A stretch of 64,000 bases of DNA, from positions 62,001 through 126,000 of the forward strand of contig BROI01000037.1 of NCBI GenBank assembly GCA_027923505.1. Reading direction: 5' to 3'. Both the position numbers and the translations under genes were made by a program. The notes under the pieces are model-generated. The model was not told the DNA's origin, searched no databases, and saw nothing but the letters and a program-made list of their open reading frames with translations. Shown piece after piece: positions 53,001 through 59,520 of this stretch. Each line of letters starts with the position of its first letter. The first letter of the stretch is position 1. The stretch is from Mayamaea pseudoterrestris (lineage: Eukaryota; Bacillariophyta; Bacillariophyceae; Sellaphorales; Sellaphoraceae).

Positions 53001-54409
53001 GACGCGGCCGAAGTGCTGGTGGACGCTCTCGGGGTCGAGGTCGGGGCATGAGTGGGAAGAAGCAAGCGAGTGAGCAGCGTCTTATCCCGGCCCTTCCTCC
53101 TGGCGCAACTCAAAAATGGAATGTGATTAACGTACTGACGGAATTACAGAAAGGCGACACGCCCAAGCGAAACATTCTGGTTCGTGTCGATTTCAACGTA
53201 CCGATGAACGCCCAAGGCGAGATTGTCGATGATTCGCGTATTCGGGGAGCTTTACCGACCATTCAAGTCATTCTTCGCCACAAGTGCAACGCGATCCTCA
53301 TATCACACATGGGTCGTCCCAAACTCGTGCAGAAAGGAGAAGAGAAAGAGGAGATGCGCAAGGAAAAGCAGACTTTATCGCTGAAGCCCATTGCAGAGCA
53401 TTTAGGAAAGCTTTTGGATCATTCCGTCTTGTTTGCTGACGACTGCTTGCATGCTCAGGAAACGATCGAGAAGCTTGATAAGGAGGGTGGAAGCGTAGCG
53501 CTTTTGGAAAACTTGCGTTTTTACAAAGAAGAAGAGAAGAATGATAAGGACTTTGCGCAGACGCTGGCCAATTATGCCGATGCCTACGTCAATGATGCAT
53601 TTGGTACCTGCCACCGAGCTCACGCCAGTACAGCGGGTGTGCCTACTTTGCTTAGCCCAAAACTATGCGGAATAGGATGTTTGGTCGCGAAAGAGCTTTC
53701 TAATTTGGATTTTTCTCATGCTTCGGAATCCGAAAAGATTGCCGCAATTATCGGCGGCTCGAAAGTCAGCACCAAGCTTCCCGTAATTCAAGGCATCTTG
53801 AAGAGCGCCGACGTACTCCTCTTGCAAGGAGGATTGGCGTTCACATTTTTGAAGGCGCAGGGAATATCAATTGGCAGTTCGCTTCTCGAAGACACCATGA
53901 TTGATACGGCCAAGGATTTGTTTGACCATGCCAAAGAAAATGGCAAAGTAATTGTGTTGCCTATTGATGCCGTCTGCGCGCATTCATTCCCCGATGGACC
54001 TGTTGATAAAGCCGATACGCAAACCTTTGATTTGACGCCCGAAGCTGGGATTCCCGAGGGATGGATGGGTCTCGACATTGGTCCAAAGTCCGTGAAACTC
54101 TTTGCCGAGAAGCTTAAGGGAAGTACTAAGATTGTGTTAAATGGTCCAGCTGGCGTATTTGAGTCCACACCATTTGACGAAGGCACTCGAAGTTTGGTTC
54201 GAGTTTTAGCAGAATTGACCAAAAATGGGACGAGCACGGTTGTTGGAGGCGGGGAAAGCGTTGCAGCGCTTGAACAGTTTGGTGAGACAGACTCGGTTAG
54301 TTACGTCTCGACGGGCGGTGGAGCGACGTTGGAGCTACTGGCAGGTGATGTATTGCCTGGAATTGCTGCCATTGCCGACTACCGCAAAGGACGTCCCTAC
54401 CGTAAGTGA
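50069..54409 (+). CDS. Fusion: terminal nucleotidyltransferase (TUT/poly(A) polymerase-like), RGG repeats, phosphoglycerate kinase
   Basis: One uninterrupted 1446-codon frame. Residues 1-370: Lys-rich tract (70-90) and a helical region. Residues 375-640: Pol beta-type nucleotidyltransferase as in TUTase/Trf4-type RNA-tailing enzymes, with YGSCLSDLSLGKNADVDISL (both catalytic Asp near 400) and the third Asp in SIHFDVCLLND (about 485), then the helical PAP-associated region (LIKQWAKDNGVCSAKDNTLSSYAW). Residues 730-1000: Gly/Arg-rich RGG domain containing a 27-residue repeat about three times. Residues 1009-1446: full-length phosphoglycerate kinase (RVDFNVPM, SHMGRPK, NDAFGTCHRAHAS, GGSKVSTKLPVI, GGLAFTFLKAQG, NGPAGVFE, GGGESVAAL) with normal active-site arginines, His and ATP motifs. 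An internal ATG (53047, MSGKKQASEQRL) could start PGK alone. No stop or obvious intron separates the parts. Confidence 0.92.
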   Translation: MRTTMQVKNGYIVAASSSSSTTSLEVPLLGSTSKALTAFGYSVPVLIDSIRSNGLPAPDYETEIVFEATGDEKKEEKKKKKKTGRGGGEAVKKDGDAAAAAATTSDDDNDPPIIPEQDLPYQSLKRMQQSMNLLTVALEDISRWNHRDYSQPKKSKEEHDRDRNAIINKRDKSRRTALEGQRARLQKKLSGESLSPDEVQAALEQEEERKLNMVRAINSTAMLAAVLLPMLLHERRNDATLKIGKVKLNAAKAQCLLLGEFVFDVINKHSCERLLNSIKGLLGLLIKTNLQNGDNSSTAWTATWRHGMDKAMEQAVAVVADQHPSPPNHDEFLRKFQSAAVQDFAHRLDQKFDLVSTKDQDEHTKYLASIDALQKRMDALCKKTFGPSSYVTVYGSCLSDLSLGKNADVDISLHVDDADVLRKQYEAGELAVEQYEKQMKAIIMTMFRSLARNRNEFERMEPAARARVPVIRGTWKPANNPHSADGSIHFDVCLLNDIAVANSMLVKEYSLIDVRVRQLMVLIKQWAKDNGVCSAKDNTLSSYAWVNLVVFYLQSLGLVPNLQNAELMAKAGVMRDADNKWHSVRNLDTCFATWEQVKAIWTPPENLKTLSVSALLYGFLSFYSYDFLTSLYMVGIKRGGGPLVPRTKFQRGGFFLCVEDPFETYDAHIPHDLATPVGENQQPIIMNRLQAGANHLEAVFQSATADGDSNATVTSLWPRPSKVATVKTASRPAGRGSRQRNNKAPSKSPADGNGDKRDVQSPSVKTGTVDETLADDQKVGLNDNNRKSVGKKPQVESLLMNADDANDATSPSSMQPTEALVNKGNQNNQRRKGKAKDADGDTDVLAATQAGDGGTNTNNKNCLGTEQIPAEDRLSETPVRGGPGRGRAGGRGGRGRGRSYSRGGRGRGSADDGGRGGPRSQVAGRGGDGSGRSGGAADGGGRDGPRSQVAGRGGDGSGRSVGGADGGGRDGPRSQVTGRGRSAGGRSRGRGRGMSGKKQASEQRLIPALPPGATQKWNVINVLTELQKGDTPKRNILVRVDFNVPMNAQGEIVDDSRIRGALPTIQVILRHKCNAILISHMGRPKLVQKGEEKEEMRKEKQTLSLKPIAEHLGKLLDHSVLFADDCLHAQETIEKLDKEGGSVALLENLRFYKEEEKNDKDFAQTLANYADAYVNDAFGTCHRAHASTAGVPTLLSPKLCGIGCLVAKELSNLDFSHASESEKIAAIIGGSKVSTKLPVIQGILKSADVLLLQGGLAFTFLKAQGISIGSSLLEDTMIDTAKDLFDHAKENGKVIVLPIDAVCAHSFPDGPVDKADTQTFDLTPEAGIPEGWMGLDIGPKSVKLFAEKLKGSTKIVLNGPAGVFESTPFDEGTRSLVRVLAELTKNGTSTVVGGGESVAALEQFGETDSVSYVSTGGGATLELLAGDVLPGIAAIADYRKGRPYRK
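52803..53045 (+). repeat. In-frame 81-bp tandem repeats coding RGG linker
   Basis: Three units of about 27 codons with the pattern GGxRxGPRSQV(A/T)GRGGDGSGRS lie in the linker before the kinase. Units start near 52803, 52884 and 52965. High identity at DNA level suggests recent expansion. Confidence 0.75.
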
Positions 54410-54537
54410 TCGAAGAACACTTACACTCCAGGAGCGCAAGAACTAGTTGCCATTTAAACACTGAAATGGATTATTTTAAAAACTTCAGTTGACTATACTT
54501 TAAGTCCGCGTAGCACTCGCTTACAACTGCATACTGT

Positions 54538-56719
54538 TTACAGTCTGCTCACTGGCTGAGAAGCGTGCTCCATTTCCACCAGAGTCCTCATTTCAAGCAA
54601 AGCTTCCTCTAACAAATTACTCAACTTGTCCGTCCACTCGTGCTCACGCAGCGCCGTGATGTTAAAGACGCAATGGCGCTTATGGATAGAGTACGCCAAT
54701 CCAACACCGTCCGGTACAACCTCGCCATAGCCCCAGCCGTCAAAGTTTGGGTGCGTCAAATGACTGGTACTGACTCTCCACCGCTTTGATCGAACAAATG
54801 TAGGGTCCGCGTACAAGTCTGGCAACGCTTCACCCTTGTTCGCCAACATGGAAAGGCCAAGAAAGTGCCGATCCACTCCCTGCGCCTTTGCAGCCAGTCC
54901 AATGTATTTGACGTGCGCATCAACAGCTGCTCGCAGCAAATCAAGTTTCTCCTTGCGAGCAGCCGCATCATGCTCATCCATTTTTGGAGAATTTCCCATG
55001 CACTGCACAAAGGCTGCACTCTGCGTCGAAACGGACCGCGTCGTTTCCGTCCGGCCATGAAGAAACGGACGAACCTGCGTCGCCTCGTACGTGCCAGCCT
55101 GCTCGCCCCATAAGCGAAAGGTGGCCACCTGCATGGCCATTTGAACGTACGCGTCAGGTGAAAAGCCTGCCTGCTTGATAAAGTCGCTGCCATATCCTTG
55201 GAAGCTTTGAACATTAAGTGAGTGCTTATTCACAAGTTCGAAATAGTCTTCTTTGGCTGTGAACAGAGTCACAGGAGTGAGAAAAGATGCGTCTTCAATT
55301 ATCACAGCATCAACACATCATTCATTTCTCTTTGCCAAATTGCTTACCTTTGTCTTGCCACGAACCAATAACATTGCCATTTGCTGCAAGCGCTCGAAGC
55401 GCCTCCTCAAACACTGGCGTGACGACACATTCGTCGTCACTGGATCCATAGTCGGCTTCCAAGCACTTGTCGTATGTCATTCTTGTCATGATATCCGCCA
55501 GTCCAACGCACGGCATGCCATCCATCATGGAATGCTCGCCCATGAAGCCAGCCGTGGCATTTTCAGACACTATAATTTGCACCGACTTGTCAAACCATCG
55601 ATTCTTGCCCGACGAATTTCCGCCCCACAGTAGTAGCTTGGCCGTTTCGTTCCGACTCACTGGAGACTCATCGTCCAAGCAAAGAAGGAGTGCGCCACTC
55701 TGCAAGTGATTTAGAGCGTCCAGCATAGCTTGACCGCCAGCGTCAATCAACTGCTCACGCGCGTCGGCCCAGTCGTCGCGGTTCATGCTCGTCATCCAGC
55801 CTAGCTGCGGCACATGACTGTTATGACTCGCCATTTGCACAATTCGCTCCAATCCCTTTTGAATCGCTTTCAACGAGTACGGTTCACCCGTCTCGACGTT
55901 GACAAAGGGCATGCTGTAAAACTGTCCATGTCGCGAAACAATCACGTGACTGTGACGCGACGGGTCATGCAGCTCGTACACATCCTGCTCGCGCTGGGGA
56001 ACGCGCGTCGCGTGAAACATGTACTTGAATGCCACGCTGCAGAGTGGCGTTTGCTGTGGCGGTCTTCCGACAATGTCGGCCGGTTTCTGGCCGCTGCAGA
56101 CTTGGTGGCGAAAGACTGCCGCCGCCTGCAGCAAGGCTGCCGCGCGCTGCAAATTGGTTGCTGCAGAGGGATCGTTCTTGAAGTGAAAAAAGTAGCTCAC
56201 GTTGATCATGATTGATTCGCGCACCTGCAAATAGCCCCACGTGTTCCACCACTGCTGCAGCCACGACGTGTGGCGCAGTTGTTGCTGCCGCTGCTCGAGG
56301 CGCTCCTGCAAGACTTGCGCTTGCGATGAAAACTTTTCGACAGCACTCAACAGTGACTGACGTTCCGCTTCACTCTTGGCGAGCGGCAGTGCCGTGGGAA
56401 GAAATCGTCGTAAGGTTTGGTCCAGGGCTGGCACTGGCAAGCGAGGCAATGAAGATTGATGCTCGTACAAGGGACCGCCAATCAACTCCTCGAGCCACGT
56501 TTCCTGCGTATAGTCGCCGTGACAAGTCACCACGGGAGTTGGCCAGCGCGGCAAACGAGTTGCTGCTGCTGTAGTCGTGTTGTTAGTCTTGTTGTTCGTC
56601 TTACTATGATTCGTTGCCAACGTCGACGACGACGACTTGACGTTGCTGCCGAAACGATTGGCGGGAGACTGTCGCAAAAGACTACGATTCGAGAGTTGCA
56701 GCGTCATTCTAGTCAGCAT
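54538..56719 (-). CDS. Carnitine O-acetyl/acyltransferase
   Basis: Transfers acyl groups between CoA and carnitine for organelle exchange. Exons 56719-55348 and 55256-54538 (91-nt intron), about 696 residues. Family marks: catalytic histidine in ENATAGFMGEHSMMDGMP, the N-terminal LPRLPVPALDQTL, carnitine/CoA-site motifs (YFFHFKND, RNRWFDKS-type KNRWFDKSVQIIVSEN). Exon 2 has the STS-type loop RWRVSTSHL, SPDAYVQMAMQVATFR, GRTETTRSVSTQSAAFV, DRHFLGLSMLA and GVVPDG-type EVVPDGVGLAYS. The N terminus is Arg/Ser/Leu-rich (LQLSNRSLLRQSPANRFGS), as in mitochondrial presequences, and the C terminus is SRL, a PTS1-like tripeptide. Two organelle signals on one protein resemble yeast Cat2. It is long for CRAT (about 625). 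Convergent with the fusion gene, 128 nt. Confidence 0.93.
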
Positions 56720-57272
56720 GTCCAGGCAAAGTGAGAAAAGCAGCTAACAATGGAGTTTGTCGAACGTATAAGAGGGCGACTTGCTGCACCTTTTTTAAAT
56801 TGTGTTCCGATTTCAGAAAGGCTTTTGGATGGATTCCAAATGCGGCTCGTCATCATGGTGTCAAGCGATGCTCAAGAGCGGTCGAGCACAAGATCTGGAT
56901 GTGCAACCGTTAAATATATTGTGAACGTTTGCGAGCATTTAGTTGCGCTGCGACGTTCACTTCTGAGCATTAACTGTAAGTTGCGCTGCGACAGTTGTCA
57001 CGCTTGGTAGTGCAACCACAGAAACGGATCCGACCATGATGATGTTCCGCAATCGGCCGATTGCTACATACTTCCCTCCTTTCACCAAGCTGCACATGGG
57101 ATCGGGCGCGCTCAGTGGAAGATTCTGGAGAATTGCGTGGGGACAACCCGAGTCACAAACAAGGCTTTAGCGAGTCGATCTCGCGGGTGGATGCTCAAAA
57201 ACTTTGCTGCATCAGTAAGCAACAGAAAGCGACGCGCAAGTCAACAGCAGGAGCACGAAACAAGGATATAAT
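56720..57272. other. Intergenic region, upstream of carnitine acyltransferase
   Basis: About 550 nt. It must include the promoter of the leftward carnitine acyltransferase. Short open frames (such as 56731-57010) show no protein features. No repeat or RNA gene recognised. Confidence 0.4.
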
Positions 57273-57858
57273 ATGAATTTGGAAGACTCACATGGAAGAG
57301 CGGGTATGCATGGTGATTCGCTGGTGCTCAGCAACGTGGACAACGCGAGCGTTGCTGCTCACGCCGTTTTAGCTTTGATGGATGCGCTTCGCAGCGAAAC
57401 TGGGAATTTATTCAACGAGAGGATTGTCGGGAATTCTTAAAGAAATTGTTCGCAAACACTCAACTTGGGCATGCAATCAGTCGCGTCAAAATGATTACGC
57501 AGATGACGTTTGCCCGAACGTGCGACTGTTTTCATAGGAATGGCGTTTCTGACGGCCATATTGACGCCTTGTCGCCACATTGAATCACTCGAAGTGTGGT
57601 TCAAGAAAAACGAATCTATTGATGAAGGACCGCAGCTCGAGCGCTGTCTACGACAACATCCTAGCTTGCGGCGAATTCAGTTCGATGGATTACGAGAATC
57701 GACTATCCGGATGCTTGTCAGAGTCGCTCCAACTATTCCCCATTTGTCGGCTTTATATTGTATCTTTCTCTGTCAGTGGTCCGCCAGGGTTTGTTAATTT
57801 ACCTTGCTCCCATGCTGCCGAGTTGTGCAAATCTACGAACGCTCATATCTGGGCATAG
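57273..57858 (+). pseudogene. Decayed leucine-rich-repeat-like gene (relic 2)
   Basis: Coding-like pieces in different frames. One, from the ATG at 57273, reads MNLEDSHGRAGMHGDSLVLS...ASVAAHAVLALMDALRSE and stops near 57440. Another, at 57510-57797, reads RHIESLEVWFKKN, LERCLRQHPSLRRIQFDG and LRESTIRMLVRVAPTIPHL, which has the regular Leu/Ile spacing and PxLxxLxL-type strands of RNI/LRR proteins. The first piece matches the pattern of relic 1 at 8.6-9.4 kb. The pieces are in order but separated by stops or frame changes, so this is a remnant. An intact family member should exist elsewhere in the genome. Confidence 0.45.
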
Positions 57859-58017
57859 TCGCCGTTTCTTACCAGTGACCAATTAATACACCACGGAATA
57901 TTCATAAAAAGAAAATGACTCTTGTACTTTACAACATCAATCTGTGCATTTTATTTGCAACAGCAGACCACATTATTTACATTCTTTGGCAACCTTCATC
58001 GAATCAAGCCGGCGGCG

Positions 58018-58989
58018 CTAGCTATCCAAGAGATCACCCACACCAGGCAGTACAATGCGCGCAATATCTTCCAATCGGCGCAGCGCCTTTCTAGAATCTT
58101 CATCGCCAGCAAGCGCCGCCTTGTAATACCATAAGCAGGCTTCTGCGTCGCTCTGCGGTACCCCGCGAGCCTCCTCGTAGGCTTCACCAATGCTATATTT
58201 GGCCGTCAAGTGTCCCTGCTCGGCCGCCGCCATGTACCAATCCAATGCCTGTTCATCGCTTTGCTCCACCCCACATCCAAGCTCGTAGCAAAGACCCAGT
58301 TCGGCCATGGCTTCCATGTGACCAGCTTTCGCTGCCTTGGTAAACCATTCGGCTGCCTTGACAACATCAATCTTCACACCATGTAAGGCATACTCGTAAA
58401 CGAGAGCAACCTCATGAGCAGCGTCCACATCCTGACCAAGTGTGTGCGAGGCTTGTAGCCAGGCTAGTCCAGTATATGCGTCGGCTTTCGGAACGCCGTT
58501 ACCCGTCAAGTGACAAATCGCCAATCGCTTCATAGCGGGCGCAAAGCATTCTTTGGAAGAGTCCACTTGTTGGATAGAAATGGAACTAGTAGCGTTATCA
58601 TAGTTGCTGCTCTCATGTAGTAAACCATTTGGAGTCCCCCTTAACGACGCATTCGAAAGCTCCAAGTAGAGCTGCATGGCTTTTATTGGATGAGGCTGCA
58701 GTCCATGTGTGCCTTTTTCAAGTGCCTGCGCCAAATTCCACTTGGCATGCATAGACGATGCAGCTGCATCATACATGAGATTTGACCATGACCGTTGCAC
58801 ACAAGCAAGTTTTGCCAGCTCTCCCCAGTCAGCAAATTCGGTGAAACACTTGTGCAAAAGCTCCGATGGAAGACCAATGCAGTCATTCCCAACAGGCACT
58901 GTAGTCACAACCGCCGCTGATGACTCTCGTTCAGTAACTACCGGTAGGCTACAAGTATGGAAGTAAAGGGGTGGTAAAAGGGATGACAT
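58018..58989 (-). CDS. F-box protein with Sel1-like (TPR-type) repeats
   Basis: A 323-residue protein starting MSSLLPPLYFHTC. An F-box-like motif at about residues 39-75 (IGLPSELLHKCFTEFADWGELAKLACVQRSW) should bind Skp1 in an SCF ubiquitin ligase. Sel1-like repeats cover about residues 155-310, e.g. KRLAICHLTGNGVPKADAYTGLAWLQ, AMAELGLCYELGCGVEQSDEQALDWYMAAA and KYSIGEAYEEARGVPQSDAEACLWYYKAAL. Each has the A(Lx)3YxxGxGV and AxxWYxxAA pattern. The repeats would bind substrate. It ends PGVGDLLDS. The in-frame ATG at 59178 adds 63 residues without features and is less likely. Combination as in human LMO7-type or plant F-box/Sel1 proteins; exact target unknown. Confidence 0.85.
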   Translation of the reverse strand: MSSLLPPLYFHTCSLPVVTERESSAAVVTTVPVGNDCIGLPSELLHKCFTEFADWGELAKLACVQRSWSNLMYDAAASSMHAKWNLAQALEKGTHGLQPHPIKAMQLYLELSNASLRGTPNGLLHESSNYDNATSSISIQQVDSSKECFAPAMKRLAICHLTGNGVPKADAYTGLAWLQASHTLGQDVDAAHEVALVYEYALHGVKIDVVKAAEWFTKAAKAGHMEAMAELGLCYELGCGVEQSDEQALDWYMAAAEQGHLTAKYSIGEAYEEARGVPQSDAEACLWYYKAALAGDEDSRKALRRLEDIARIVLPGVGDLLDS

Positions 58990-59520
58990 TTCTGATATAG
59001 TGGCGTTAGTATCCGTGTGTTTTTGAAAGCGGAGATGGGTGAATGTGTCGAACCAATGCAAGGTGAAAAAGTGAAGAAAGTAAACAATGGAAGACGATTG
59101 GTCGCAGCTCGCCCCACGTGGCTGCAAGGATGACGCGCGCTCCATGTTGTGACCGGGCAATACAGTTTTGTGCGTCACTCCGCGGTCAAGTTCTGATCGG
59201 TCGTGTTTCGTGCGTCAGTCACGATGCGATGTCGATCGTATTACTCCTACGAACGGTAGCATTGCTTGAAGGTGTCTGGTGCGTCCTTTGCCAGCTACCA
59301 GTAGCCATGGTAATTAGTAAATCATATCCGCAGGGCAGGGAGGTGGTATTAGGATCAATACGGGTTCACAACAGCTGCAAAGCTTTGCATGCTTTGAACT
59401 ATAGTCTTGAATTACAGTTTAGATTGGCAGGCAAATTGGTTGATTGCGTGCAAACCCTCTGCTCAATCACGGCAAACGCTTCGTTACGTTGAGCGTGACG
59501 AGCTCTAGCGTGTACGAAAC
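58990..59520. promoter_or_regulatory. Divergent promoter region of the F-box and cyclin genes
   Basis: About 530 nt between genes pointing away from each other. A 124-codon plus frame (59118-59492) is present but shows no features and is not accepted. No motif identified. Confidence 0.4.

Noticed and set aside
59118-59492. 124-codon frame upstream of the cyclin gene
   Set aside because: No domain or start context, and it lies in a divergent promoter region.
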